From Neostapfia colusana (taxonomy: Eukaryota; Streptophyta; Magnoliopsida; Poales; Poaceae): DNA of 64,000 nucleotides. The position numbers were made by a program, and so were the translations under genes. A model generated the notes under the pieces. The model was not told the DNA's origin and made no database searches. It saw nothing but the letters and a program-made list of their open reading frames with translations. The stretch is taken from contig JASWHV010000106.1 of assembly GCA_030760725.1 (NCBI GenBank), positions 124,001 to 188,000 of the forward strand. The letters are read 5' to 3'. This document shows positions 40,469-54,360 of this stretch, piece after piece; the first letter of the stretch is position 1; each line of letters opens with the position of its first letter.

Positions 40469-43400
40469 TAGCCTTTGCTTTTCAACCAAAAACGACAATT
40501 TTCATCAACACTCGCCGTAAATTCATTTTTCTCGCCCGTGACTCAAAACTCACTGTAAATTCATTTTCTCTCCCATGAGGCTTCTTATCTTTGTCAGATA
40601 CGCGTTATCTTGTCATACCTAAATTTTGAAGCATTTCAGAAAAAAATTCAAAATTTTAGAACAAAATCCAAAGGGGTTAGCCTTTGCTTTTTACCAAAAA
40701 CGGCAATTTTCATCAAAACTCGTCGTAAATTCATTTTTCTCACCCGTGAAGCTTCTTATCTTTGTCAGATACGTGTTGTGTTGTCATACCCAAATTTTGA
40801 AGCATTTCAGAAAAAAATAAGAATTTCACAAAAAATCCAAAGGGGTTAGCCTTTGTTTTTTTACCAAAAATGACAAGTTCCATCAAAACTCGTTGTAAAT
40901 TCATTTTTCTCGCATGTGAAGCTTCTTATCATTGTCAGATTTGCGTTATATTGTCATACCAAAATTTTTAAGCATTTCGGAAAAAAATCAAAATTTCACA
41001 AAAAATCCAAATGGGTTAGCCTTTGATTTTTCTCAAAAACAGCAATTTTCATCAAAATTCATCGTAAATTCATTTTTCTCGCCCGTGAAGCTTTTTATGT
41101 TTGTCAGTTATGTGTTATATAGTCATACCTAAATTTTGAAGCATTTCAGAAAAAAATCGAAATTTCACAAAAAAATCCAAAGGGGTTAGCCTTTGCTTTT
41201 CTACCAAAAACGACAATTTTTATCAACACTCGCCGTAAATTCATTTTTCTCGCCCGTGAATCAAAACTCAATGTAAATTTATTTTTCTCGCCCATGAGAC
41301 TTCTTATCTTTGTCAGATATGCGTTATCTTGTCATACCTAAATTTTGAAGCATTTCGGAAAAAAAATCAAAATTTCAGAACAAAATCCAAAGGGGTTAGC
41401 CTTTGTTTTTTTACCAAAAATGACAAGTTCCATCAAAACTCGTCGTAAATTCATTTTTCTCACCCGTGAAGCTTCTTATCTTTGTCATATACGCGTTATA
41501 TTGTCATACCGAAATTTTGAAGCATTACGGAAAAAATCAAAATTTCACAAAAAATCCAAAGGGGTTAGCCTTTGCTTTTTCTCAATAACGGCAATTTTCA
41601 TCAAAATTCATCGTAAATTCATTTTTCTCACCCGTGAAGCTTATTATTTTTGTCATATACGTGTTATATTGTCATACCTAAATTTTGAAGCATTTCGGAA
41701 AAAACAAAATTTCACCAAAAAATCCAAAGGTGTTAGCCTTTGCTTTTCTAATAAAAACTACAATTTTCATCAACACTCGCCGTAAATTCATTTTTCTCAC
41801 CCGTGAATCAAGACTTACTGTAAATTCATTTTTCTCACCCATGAGGCTTCTTATCTTTGTCAGATACGTGTTATCTTGTCATGCCTAAATTTTGAAGCAT
41901 TTCAGAAAAAAATCAAAATTTCAGAACAAAATCCAAAGGGGTTAGCCTTTGCTTTTTACCAAAAATGGCAATTTTCATTCAAAACTCGTCGTAAATTCAT
42001 TTTTCTCACCTGTGAAGCTTCTTATCTTTGTCATATACGTGTTATCTTGTCATACCTAAATTTTGAATCATTTTAGAAAAAATCAAAATTTCAGAACAAA
42101 ATCCAAAGGGGTTAGCCTTTGTTTTTTTTACCAAAAATGACAAGTTCCATTAAAACTCGTCGTAAATTCATTTTTCTCACCCGTGACGCTTCTTATATTT
42201 GTGATATACGAGTTATATTGTCATACCGAAATTTTGAAGCATTTCGAAAAAAAATCAAAATTTCACAAAAAATCCAAAGGGGTTAGCCTTTGCATTTTCT
42301 CAAAACGGCAATTTTCATCAAAATTCATCGTAAATTTATTTTTCTCACCCGTGAAGCTTCTTATTTTTGTCAGATACGTGTTATATTGTCACACCTAAAT
42401 TTGAAGAATTTCAGAAAAATAAAATTTCACCAAAAAATCCAAAGGGGTTAGCCTTTGCTTTTCTACCAAAAACGACAATTTTCATCAACAGTCGCCGTAA
42501 ATTCATTTTTCTCGCCTGTGAATCAAGACTTACTGTAAATTCATTTTTCTCACCCATGAGGCTTCTTATCTTTGTCAGATACGTGTTATCTTGTCATGCC
42601 TAAATTTTGAAGCATTTCAGAAAAAAATCAAAATTTCAGAACAAAATCCAAAGGGGTTAGCCTTTGCTTTTTACCAAAAATAGGCAATTTTCATTCAAAA
42701 CTCGTCGTAAATTCATTTTTCTCGCCTGTGAAGCTTCTTATCTTTGTCATATACGTGTTATCTTGTCATACCTAAATTTTGAAGCATTTCGGAAAAAAAT
42801 CAAAATTTCAGAACAAAATCCAAAGGGGTTAGCCTTTGTTTTTTTTACCAAAAATGACAAGTTCCATCAAAACTCGTCGTAAATTATTTTTCTCACCCGT
42901 GACGCTTCTTATCTTTGTGATATACGAGTTATATTGTCATACCAAAAATTCTGAAGCATTCGAAAAAGAACAAAATTTCACAAAAATCCAAAGGGGTTAG
43001 CCTTTGCATTTCTCAAAACGGCAATTTTCATCAAAATTCATCGTAAATTTATTTTTCTCACCCGTGAAGCTTCTTATTTTTGTCAGATACGTGTTATATT
43101 GTCACACCTAAATTTTGAAGAATTTCAGAAAAAACAAAATTTCACCAAAAAATCAAAGGGGTTAGCCTTTGCTTTTCTACCAAAACGACAATTTCATCAA
43201 CAGTCGCCGTAAATTCATTTTTCTCGCCTGTGAATCAAAACTCACTGTAAATTCATTTTTCTCGCCCATGAGGCTTCTTGTCTTTATCAGCTACACGTTA
43301 TCTTGTCACACCTAAATTTTGAAGCATTTCAGATAAAAAATCAAAATTTCAGAACAAAATCCAAAGGGGGTTAGCCTTTGCTTTTTACAAAAAACGGCAA

Positions 43401-46400
43401 TTTTCATCAAAACTCGTTGTAAATTCATTTTTCTCGCCCGTGAAGCTTCTTATCTTTGTCAGATACGTGTTATGTTGTCATACCTAAATTTTGAAGCATT
43501 TCGGAAAAAAATCAAAATTTCACAAAAAATCCAAAGGGGTTAGCCTTTGTTTTTTACAAAAAACGACAAGTTCCATCAAAACTCGTCGTAAATTCATTTT
43601 TCTCGCCCGTGAATCAAAACTCGCCATAAATTCATTTTTCTTGCCCATGAAGCTTCTTATATTTGTCATATACGCGTTATATTTTCATACCTAAATTTTT
43701 GAAGCATTTCAGAAAAAATCAAAATTTCACAAAAATCCAAAGGGGGTTAGCCTGTGTTTTTTACCAAAAATGACAAGTTCCATCAAAACTCGTTGTAAAT
43801 CCATTTTCTCGCCTGTGATGCTTCTTATCTTGTCAGATACGCGTTATATTGTCATACAGAAATTTTGAAGCATTCGGAAAAAATCAAAATTTCACAAAAA
43901 ATCCAAAGGGTTTAGCCTTTGCTTTTTCTCAAAAACCGCAATTTTCATCAAAATTCATCGTAAATTCTTTTTTCTCACCCTTGAAGCTTCTTATATTTTG
44001 TCAGATACGTGTTATATTGTCATACCTAAATTTTGAAGCATTTCAGAAAAAAAACAAAATTTCACCAAAAAATCCAAAGGGGTTAGCCTTTGCTTTTCTA
44101 CCAAAACGACAATTTTCATCAACACTCACCGTAAATTCATTTTTCTCGCCCGTGAATCGAAACTCACTATAAATTCATTTTTCTCGCCCATGAGGCTTCT
44201 TGTCTTTGTCTGATACGCGTTATTTTGTCATACCTAAAACTTTGAAGCATTTCAGAAAAAAATCAAAATTTCAGAACAAAATCCAAAGGGGTTAGCCTTT
44301 GCTTTTTACAAAAAACGGCAATTTTCATCAAAACTCGTTGTAAATTCATTTTTCTCGCAACGTGAAGCTTCTTATCTTTGTCAGATACATGTTATGTTGT
44401 CATACCTAAATTTTGAAGCATTTCAGAAAAAAATCAAAATTTCACAAAAAATCCAAAGGGGTTAGCCTTTGCTTTTTACCAAAAATGACAAGTTCCATCA
44501 AAACTCGTCGTAAATTCATTTTTCTCGCCCGTGAATCAAAACTCGCCATAAATTCATTTTTCTTGCCATGAAGCTTCTTATATTTATCAGATACACGTTA
44601 TATTTTCATACCTAAATTTTGAAGCATTTCAGAAAAAATCAAAATTTCACAAAAAATCCAAAGGGGTTAGCCTGTGTTTTTTTACCAAAAATGACAAGTT
44701 CCATCAAAACTCGTCGTAAACCCATTTTTCTCGCCCGTGATGCTTCTTATCTTTGTCAGATACGCGTTATATTGTCATACAGAAGTTTTAAAGCATTTCA
44801 GAAAAAATCAAAATTTCACAAAAATCCAAAGGGGTTAGCCTTTGCTTTTTCTCAAAAATGGCAATTTTCATCAAAATTCATCTTAAATTCTTTTTTCTCA
44901 CCCTTGAAGCTTCTTATTTTTGTCAGATACGTGTTATATTGTCATACCTAAATTTTGAAGCATTTCAGAAAAAAAAAATTTCACCAAAAAATCCAAAGGG
45001 GTTAGCCTTTGCTTTTCAACCAAAAACGACAATTTTCATCAACACTCGCCGTAAATTCATTTTTCTCGCCCGTGACTCAAAACTCACTGTAAATTCATTT
45101 TCTCTCCCATGAGGCTTCTTATCTTTGTCAGATACGCGTTATCTTGTCATACCTAAATTTTGAAGCATTTCAGAAAAAAATTCAAAATTTTAGAACAAAA
45201 TCCAAAGGGGTTAGCCTTTGCTTTTTACCAAAAACGGCAATTTTCATCAAAACTCGTCGTAAATTCATTTTTCTCACCCGTGAAGCTTCTTATCTTTGTC
45301 AGATACGTGTTGTGTTGTCATACCCAAATTTTGAAGCATTTCAGAAAAAAATAAGAATTTCACAAAAAATCCAAAGGGGTTAGCCTTTGTTTTTTTACCA
45401 AAAATGACAAGTTCCATCAAAACTCGTTGTAAATTCATTTTTCTCGCATGTGAAGCTTCTTATCATTGTCAGATTTGCGTTATATTGTCATACCAAAATT
45501 TTTAAGCATTTCGGAAAAAAATCAAAATTTCACAAAAAATCCAAATGGGTTAGCCTTTGATTTTTCTCAAAAACAGCAATTTTCATCAAAATTCGTCGTA
45601 AATTCATTTTTCTCGCCCGTGAAGCTTTTTATGTTTGTCAGTTATGTGTTATATAGTCATACCTAAATTTTGAAGCATTTCAGAAAAAAATCGAAATTTC
45701 ACAAAAAAATCCAAAGGGGTTAGCCTTTGCTTTTCTACCAAAAACGACAATTTTTATCAACACTCGCCGTAAATTCATTTTTCTCGCCCGTGAATCAAAA
45801 CTCAATGTAAATTTATTTTTCTCGCCCATGAGACTTCTTATCTTTGTCAGATATGCGTTATCTTGTCATACCTAAATTTTGAAGCATTTCGGAAAAAAAA
45901 TCAAAATTTCAGAACAAAATCCAAAGGGGTTAGCCTTTGTTTTTTTACCAAAAATGACAAGTTCCATCAAAACTCGTCGTAAATTCATTTTTCTCACCCG
46001 TGAAGCTTCTTATCTTTGTCATATACGCGTTATATTGTCATACCGAAATTTGAAGCATTACGGAAAAAATCAAAATTTCACAAAAAATCCAAAGGGGTTA
46101 GCCTTTGCTTTTTCTCAATAACGGCAATTTTCATCAAAATTCATCGTAAATTCATTTTTCTCACCCGTGAAGCTTCTTATTTTTGTCTGATACGTGTTAT
46201 ATTGTCATACCTAAATTTTGAAGCATTTCGGAAAAAAACAAAATTTCACCAAAAAATCCAAAGGTGTTAGCCTTTGCTTTTCTAATAAAAACGACAATTT
46301 TCATCAACACTCGCTGTAAATTCATTTTTCTCGCCCGTGAATCAAGACTTACTGTAAATTCATTTTTCTCACCCATGAGGCTTCTTATCTTTGTCAGATA
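37331..46400. repeat. Tandem duplication, period ~4.54 kb
   Basis: Copies at ~37.33-41.87 and ~41.88-46.4 kb. The offset is 4545 bp at the left and falls to 4534 bp by 44.86 kb, because the second copy has lost single bases. Shared marks are 'gaatcattttagaaa' (37520/42065), 'acgtgttgtgttgtc' (40771/45305) and 'gcccatgagacttc' (41290/45824). The right edge is approximate. Confidence 0.8.
40469..45002. repeat. HOR copy 11, 25-mer rich in 1-bp indels
   Basis: Same monomer plan as copy 10 but starting with a true m1 ('gtgactc'). From about 42.39 to 44.65 kb nearly every monomer has a single-base gain or loss not shared with relatives, for example 'gaagcattcgg' for gaagcatttcgg (43867) and 'cgcaacgtgaag' for cgcacgtgaag (44356). 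See the separate entry and finding on this indel cluster. Confidence 0.72.
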
Positions 46401-47100
46401 CGTGTTATCTTGTCATGCCTAAATTTTGAAGCATTTCAGAAAAAATCAAAATTTCAGAACAAAATCCAAAGGGGTTAGCCTTTGCTTTTTACCAAAAATG
46501 GCAATTTTCATTCAAAACTCGTCGTAAATTCATTTTTCTTGCCTGTGAAGCTTCTTATCTTTGTCATATACGTGTTATCTTGTCATACCTAAATTTTGAA
46601 GCAGTTCAGAAAAAAATCGAAATTTCAGAACAAAATCCAAAGGGGTTAGCCTTTATTTTTTTTACCAAAAATGACAAGTTCCATCAAAACTCGTCGTAAA
46701 TTCATTTTTCTCACCCGTGACGCTTCTTATCTTTGTGATATACGAGTTATATTGTCATACCCAAATTTTGAAGCATTTCGGAAAAAAAATCAAAATTTCA
46801 CAAAAAATCCAAAGGGGTTAGCCTTTGCATTTTCTCAAAACGGCAATTTTCATCAAAATTTATCGTAAATTTATTTTTCTCACCCGTGAAGCTTCTTATT
46901 TTTGTCAGATACATGTTATATTGTCACACCTAAATTTTGAAGAATTTCAGAAAAACAAAATTTCACCAAAAATCCAAAGGGGTTAGCCTTTGCTTTTCTA
47001 CCAAAAACGACAATTTTCATCAACAGTCGCCGTAAATTCATTTTCTCGCCTGTGAATCAAAACTCACTGTAAATTCATTTTCTCGCCCATGAGGCTTCTT
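42390..47100. other. Cluster of private 1-bp insertions and deletions
   Basis: Compared with neighbouring copies, single bases are lost or gained at about 42400, 42681, 42885, 42945, 42957, 43011, 43155, 43184, 43193, 43365, 43698, 43805, 43830, 43872, 43996, 44105, 44236, 44358 and 44566, and more sparsely at about 46047, 46969, 47042 and 47081. Elsewhere indels are mostly in A-runs and shared between related copies. This looks like reduced consensus accuracy, though true decay is possible. Confidence 0.7.
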
Positions 47101-47737
47101 GTCTTTGTCAGCTACGCGTTATCTTGTCATACCTAAATTTTGAAGCATTTCAGATAAAAAATCAAAATTTCAGAACAAAATCCAAAGGGGTTAGCCTTTG
47201 CTTTTTACAAAAAACGGCAATTTTCATCAAAACTCGTTGTAAATTTATTTTTCTCGCTCGTGAAGCTTCTTATCTTTGTCAGATACGTGTTATGTTGTCA
47301 TACCTAAATTTTGAAGCATTTCGGAAAAAATCAAAATTTCACAAAAAATCCAAAGGGGTTAGCCTTTGTTTTTTTACCAAAAACGACAAGTTCCATCAAA
47401 ACTCGTCGTAAATTCATTTTTCTCGCCCGAGAATCAAAACTCGCCATAAATTCATTTTTCTTGCCCATGAAGCTTCTTATATTTGTCATATACGTGTTAT
47501 ATTTTCATACCTAAATTTTGAAGCATTTCAGAAAAAATCAAAATTTCACAAAAAATCCAAAGGGGGTTAGCCTGTGTTTTTTTACCAAAAATGACAAGTT
47601 CCATCAAAACACGTCGTAAATCCATTTTTCTCGCCCGTGATGCTTCTTATCTTTGTCAGATATGCGTTATATTGTCATACAGAAATTTTGAAGCATTTCG
47701 GAAAAAAACAAAATTTCACCAAAAAATCCAAAGGGGT
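45003..47737. repeat. HOR copy 12, 15-mer
   Basis: m1-m15, in which the last monomer (m15, 'catacagaaattttg') runs into the tail of a D-type monomer ('caaaatttcacc') and then directly into the next m1. m16-m21 are deleted apart from that tail. Length is 2735 bp. This deletion plan recurs in copies 15 and 16. Confidence 0.7.
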
Positions 47738-50641
47738 TAGCCTTTGCTTTTCAACCAAAAACGACAATTTTCATCAACACTCGCCGTAAATTCATTTTTC
47801 TCGCCCGTGACTCAAAACTCACTGTAAATTCATTTTCTCTCCCATGAGGCTTCTTATCTTTGTCAGATACGCGTTATCTTGTCATACCTAAATTTTGAAG
47901 CATTTCAGAAAAAAAATCAAAATTTCAGAACAAAATCCAAAGGGGTTAGCCTTTGCTTTTTACCAAAAACGGCAATTTTCATCAAAACTCGTCGTAAATT
48001 CATTTTTCTCACCCGTGAAGCTTCTTATCTTTGTCAGATACGTGTTATGTTGTCATACCTAAATTTTGAAGCATTTTAGAAAAAAATAAAAATTTCACAA
48101 AAAATCCAAAGGGGTTAGCCTTTGTTTTTTTTTTACCAAAAACGACAAGTTCCATCAAAACTCGTTGTAAATTCGTTTTTCTCGCCTGTGAAGCTTCTTA
48201 TCATTGTCAGATTTGCGTTATATTGTCACACCAAAATTTTTAAGCATTTCGGAAAAAATCAAAATTTCACAAAAAATCCAAAGGGGTTAGCCTTTGATTT
48301 TTCTCAAAAACAGCAATTTTCATCAAAATTCATCGTAAATTCATTTTTCTCGCCCGTGAAGCTTTTTATGTTTGTCAGTTATTTGTTATATAGTTATACC
48401 TAAATTTTGAAGCATTTCAAAAAAAAATCGAAATTTCACAAAAGAATCCAAAGGGGTTAGCCTTTGCTTTTCTACCAAAAACGACAATTTTTATCAACAC
48501 TCGCCGTAAATTCATTTTTCTCGCCCGTGAATCAAAACTCAATGTAAATTTATTTTTCTCGCCCATGAGGCTTCTTATCTTTGTCAGATACGCGTTATCT
48601 TGTCATACCTAAATTTTGAAGCATTTCAGAAAAAAATCAAAATTTCAGAACAAAATCCAAAGGGGTTAGCCTTTGTTTTTTTACCAAAAATGACAAGTTC
48701 CATCAAAACTCGTCGTAAATTCATTTTTCTCACACATGAAGCTTCTTATCTTTGTCATATATGCGTTATATTGTCATACCAAAATTTTGAAGCATTACGG
48801 AAAAAATCAAAATTTCACAAAAAATCCAAAGGGGTTAGCCTTTGCTTTTTCTCAATAACGGCAATTTTCATCAAAATTCATCGTAAATTCATTTTTCTCA
48901 CCCGTGAAGCTTCTTATTTTTGTCAGATACGTATTATATTGTCATATCTAAATTTTGAAGCATTTCGGAAAGAAAACAAAATTTCACCAAAAAATCCAAA
49001 GGTGTTAGCCTTTGCTTTTCTAATAAAAACGACAATTTTCATCAACACTCGCCGTAAATTCATTTTTCTCGCCCGTGAATCAAGACTTACTGTAAATTCA
49101 TTTTTCTAACCCATGAGGCTTCTTATCTTTGTCAGATACGTGTTATCTTGTCATGCCTAAATTTTGAAGCATTTCAGAAAAAATCAAAATTTCAGAACAA
49201 AATCCAAAGGGGTTAGCCTTTGCTTTTTACCAAAAATGGCAATTTTCATTCAAAACTCGTCGTAAATTCATTTTTCTCGCCTGTGAAGCTTCTTATCTTT
49301 GTCATATACGTGTTATCTTGTGATACCTAAATTTTGAAGCATTTCAGAAAAAATCAAAATTTCAGAACAAAATCCAAAGGGGTTAGCCTTTGTTTTTTTA
49401 CCAAAAATGACAAGTTCCATCAAAACTCGTCGTAAATTCATTTTCTCACCCGTGACGCTTCTTATCTTTGTGATATACGAGTTATATTGTCATACCGAAA
49501 TTTTGAAGCATTTCAGAAAAAAATCAAAATTTCACAAAAAATCCAAAGGGGTTAGCCTTTGCATTTTCTCAAAACGGCAATTTTCATCAAAATTCATCAT
49601 AAATTTATTTTTCTCACCCATGAAGCTTCTTATTTTTGTCAGATACGTGTTATATTGTCACACCTAAATTTTGAAGAATTTCAGAAAAAACAAAATTTCA
49701 CCAAAAAATCCAAAGGGGTTAGCCTTTGCTTTTCTACCAAAAACGACAATTTTCATCAACAGTCGCCGTAAATTCATTTTTCTCGCCTGTGAATCAAAAC
49801 TCACTGTAAATTCATTTTTCTCGCCCATGAGGCTTCTTGTCTTTATCAGCTACGCGTTATCTTGTCACACCTAAATTTTGAAGCATTTAAGATAAAAAAA
49901 TCAAAATTTCAGAACAAAATCCAAAGGGATTAGCCTTTGCTTTTTACAAAAAACGGCAATTTTCATCAAAACTCGTTGTAAATTCATTTTTCTCGCCCGT
50001 GAAGCTTCTTATCTTTGTCAGATACGTGTTATGTTGTCATACCTAAATTTTGAAGCATTTCGGAAAAAAATCAAAATTTCACAAAAAATCCAAAGGGGTT
50101 AGCCTTTGTTTTTTACCAAAAACGACAAGTTCCATCAAAACTCGTCGTAAATTCATTTTTCTCGCCCGTGAATCAAAACTCGCCATAAATTCATTTTTCT
50201 TGCCCATGAAGCTTCTTATATTTGTCATATACGCGTTATATTTTCATACCTAAATTTTGAAGCATTTCAGAAAAAATCGAAATTTCACAAAAAATCCAAA
50301 GGGGGTTAGCCTGTGTTTTTTTACCAAAAATGACAAGTTCCATCAAAACTCGTCGTAAATCCATTTTTCTCGCCCGTGATGCTTCTTATCTTTGTCAGAT
50401 ACGCGTTATATTGTCATACAGAAGTTTTAAAGCATTTCAGAAAAAATCAAAATTTCACAAAAATCCAAAGGGGTTAGCCTTTGCTTTTTCTCAAAAATGG
50501 CAATTTTCATCAAAATTCATCTTAAATTCTTTTTTCTCACCCTTGAAGCTTCTTATTTTTGTCAGATACGTGTTATATTGTCATACCTAAATTTTGAAGC
50601 ATTTCAGAAAAAAAAAATTTCACCAAAAAATCCAAAGGGGT
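47738..50641. repeat. HOR copy 13, 16-mer
   Basis: m1-m13 followed by a long C monomer that is m14 or m14/m19, then m20 ('catacagaagttttaaagc') and m21. About five monomers (m15-m19 or m14-m18) are lost by exchange between the paralogous blocks m12-m16 and m17-m21. Length is 2904 bp. Confidence 0.7.
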
Positions 50642-53600
50642 TAGCCTTTGCTTTTCAACCAAAAACGACAATTTTCATCAACACTCGCCGTAAATTCATT
50701 TTTCTCGCCCGTGACTCAAAACTCACTGTAAATTAATTTTCTCTCCCATGAGGCTTCTTATCTTTGTCAGATACGCGTTATCTTGTCATACCTAAGTTTT
50801 GAAGCATTTCAGAAAAAAATTCAAAATTTTAGAACAAAATCCAAAGGGGTTAGCCTTTGCTTTTTACCAAAAACGGCAATGTTCATCAAAACTCGTCGTA
50901 AATTCATTTTTCTCACCCGTGAAGCTTCTTATCTTTGTCAGATACGTGTTATGTTGTCATACCTAAATTTTGAAGCATTTCAGAAAAAAATAAAAATTTC
51001 ACAAAAAATCCAAAGGGGTTAGCCTTTGTTTTTTTACCAAAAACGACAAGTTCCATCAAAACTCGTTGTAAATTCATTTTTCTCGCATGTGAAGCTTCTT
51101 ATCATTGTCAGATTTGCGTTATATTGTCATACCAAAATTTTAAGCATTTCGGAAAAAAATCAAAATTTCACAAAAAATCCAAATGGGTTAGCCTTTGATT
51201 TTTCTCAAAAACAACAATTTTCATCAAAATTCGTCGTAAATTCATTTTTCTCGCCCGTGAAGCTTTTTATGTTTGTCAGTTATGTGTTATATAGTCATAC
51301 CTAAATTTTGAAGCATTTCAGAAAAAAATCGAAATTTCACAAAAAAATCCAAAGGGGTTAGCCTTTGCTTTTCTACCAAAAACGACAATTTTTATCAACA
51401 CTCGCCGTAAATTCATTTTTCTCGCCCGTGAATCAAAACTCAATGTAAATTTATTTTTCTCGCCCATGAGGCTTCTTATCTTTGTCAGATACGCGTTATC
51501 TTGTCATACCTAAATTTTGAAGCATTTCAGAAAAAAATCAAAATTTCAGAACAAAATCCAAAGGGGTTAGCCTTTGTTTTTTTACCAAAAATGACAAGTT
51601 CCATCAAAACTCGTCGTAAATTCATTTTTCTCACCCATGAAGCTTCTTATCTTTGTCATATATGCGTTATATTGTCATACCAAAATTTTGAAGCATTACG
51701 GAAAAAATCAAAATTTCACAAAAAATCCAAAGGGGTTAGCCTTTGCTTTTTCTCAATAACGGCAATTTTCATCAAAATTCATCGTAAATTCATTTTTCTC
51801 ACCCGTGAAGCTTCTTATTTTTGTCAGATACGTATTATATTGTCATATCTAAATTTTGAAGCATTTCGGAAAGAAAACAAAATTTCACCAAAAAATCCAA
51901 AGGTGTTAGCCTTTGCTTTTCTAATAAAAACGACAATTTTCATCAACACTCGCCGTAAATTCATTTTTCTCGCCCGTGAATCAAGACTTACTGTAAATTC
52001 ATTTTTCTAACCCATGAGGCTTCTTATCTTTGTCAGATACGTGTTATCTTGTCATGCCTAAATTTTGAAGCATTTCAGAAAAAAATCAAAATTTCAGAAC
52101 AAAATCCAAAGGGGTTAGCCTTTGCTTTTTACCAAAAATGGCAATTTTCATTCAAAACTCGTCGTAAATTCATTTTTCTCGCCTGTGAAGCTTCTTATCT
52201 TTGTCATATACGTGTTATCTTGTGATACCTAAATTTTGAAGCATTTCAGAAAAAATCAAAATTTCAGAACAAAATCCAAAGGGGTTAGCCTTTGTTTTTT
52301 TACCAAAAATGACAAGTTCCATCAAAACTCGTCGTAAATTCATTTTCTCACCCGTGACGCTTCTTATCTTTGTGATATACGAGTTATATTGTCATACCGA
52401 AATTTTGAAGCATTTCAGAAAAAATCAAAATTTCACAAAAAATCCAAAGGGGTTAGCCTTTGCATTTTCTCAAAACGGCAATTTTCATCAAAATTCATCA
52501 TAAATTTATTTTTCTCACCCATGAAGCTTCTTATTTTTGTCAGATACGTGTTATATTGTCACACCTAAATTTTGAAGAATTTCAGAAAAAACAAAATTTC
52601 ACCAAAAAATCCAAAGGGGTTAGCCTTTGCTTTTCTACCAAAAACGACAATTTTCATCAACAGTCGCCGTAAATTCATTTTTCTCGCCTGTGAATCAAAA
52701 CTCACTGTAAATTCATTTTTCTCGCCCATGAGGCTTCTTGTCTTTATCAGCTACGCGTTATCTTGTCACACCTAAATTTTGAAGCATTTAAGATAAAAAA
52801 ATCAAAATTTCAGAACAAAATCCAAAGGGATTAGCCTTTGCTTTTTACAAAAAACGGCAATTTTCATCAAAACTCGTTGTAAATTCATTTTTCTCGCCCG
52901 TGAAGCTTCTTATCTTTGTCAGATACGTGTTATGTTGTCATACCTAAATTTTGAAGTATTTCGGAAAAAAATCAAAATTTCACAAAAAATCCAAAGGGGT
53001 TAGCCTTTGTTTTTTACCAAAAACGACAAGTTCCATCAAAACTCGTCGTAAATTCATTTTTCTCGCCCGTGAATCAAAACTCGCCATAAATTCATTTTTC
53101 TTGCCCATGAAGCTTCTTATATTTGTCATATACGCGTTATATTTTCATACCTAAATTTTGAAGCATTTCAGAAAAAATCAAAATTTCACAAAAAATCCAA
53201 AGGGGGTTAGCCTGTGTTTTTTTACCAAAAATGACAAGTTCCATCAAAACTCATCGTAAATCCATTTTTCTCGCCCGTGATGCTTCTTATCTTTGTCAGA
53301 TACGCGTTATATTGTCATACAGAAGTTTTAAAGCATTTCAGAAAAAATCAAAATTTCACAAAAATCCAAAGGGGTTAGCCTTTGCTTTTTCTCAAAAATG
53401 GCAATTTTCATCAAAATTCATCTTAAATTCTTTTTTCTCACCCTTGAAGCTTCTTATTTTTGTCAGATACGTGTTATATTGTCATACCTAAATTTTGAAG
53501 CATTTCAGAAAAAAAAAATTTCACCAAAAAATCCAAAGGGGTTAGCCTTTGCTTTTCAACCAAAAACGACAATTTTCATCAACACTCGCCGTAAATTCAT

Positions 53601-54360
53601 TTTTCTCGCCCGTGACTCAAAACTCACTGTAAATTAATTTTCTCTCCCATGAGGCTTCTTATCTTTGTCAGATACGCGTTATCTTGTCATACCTAAATTT
53701 TGAAGCATTTCAGAAAAAAATTCAAAATTTTAGAACAAAATCCAAAGGGGTTAGCCTTTGCTTTTTACCAAAAACGTCAATGTTCATCAAAACTCGTCGT
53801 AAATTCATTTTTCTCACCCGTGAAGCTTCTTATCTTTGTCAGATACGTGTTATGTTGTCATACCTAAATTTTGAAGCATTTCAGAAAAAAATAAAAATTT
53901 CACAAAAAATCCAAAGGGGTTAGCCTTTGTTTTTTTACCAAAAACGACAAGTTCCATCAAAACTCGTTGTAAATTCATTTTTCTCGCATGTGAAGCTTCT
54001 TATCATTGTCAGATTTGCGTTATATTGTCATACCAAAATTTTAAGCATTTCGGAAAAAAATCAAAATTTCACAAAAAATCCAAATGGGTTAGCCTTTGAT
54101 TTTTCTCAAAAACAACAATTTTCATCAAAATTCGTCGTAAATTCATTTTTCTCGCCCGTGAAGCTTTTTATGTTTGTCAGTTATGTGTTATATAGTCATA
54201 CCTAAATTTTGAAGCATTTCAGAAAAAAATCGAAATTTCACAAAAAAATCCAAAGGGGTTAGCCTTTGCTTTTCTACCAAAAACGACAATTTTTATCAAC
54301 ACTCGCCGTAAATTCATTTTTCTCGCCCGTGAATCAAAACTCAATGTAAATTTATTTTTC
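48500..54360. repeat. Tandem duplication, period ~2.90 kb
   Basis: Matching points are 2901-2902 bp apart from ~48.5-51.4 to ~51.4-54.3 kb. They share 'tacgtattatattgtc', 'cggaaagaaaac' and 'ttctaacccatg'. The same marks occur once more near 60.2-60.4 kb, about 11.28 kb from the first copy, so this sequence type is interleaved with another. Edges are approximate. Confidence 0.8.
50642..53542. repeat. HOR copy 14, 16-mer
   Basis: Near-repeat of copy 13 at a distance of ~2901 bp. Shared private bases include 'cggaaagaaaac' (48966/51867), 'ttctaacccatgagg' (49104/52005) and 'catttaagataaaaaaatc' (49886/52787). It contains a rare 'caatgttcatc' (50877), also seen 2.9 kb later (53778). Confidence 0.72.
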
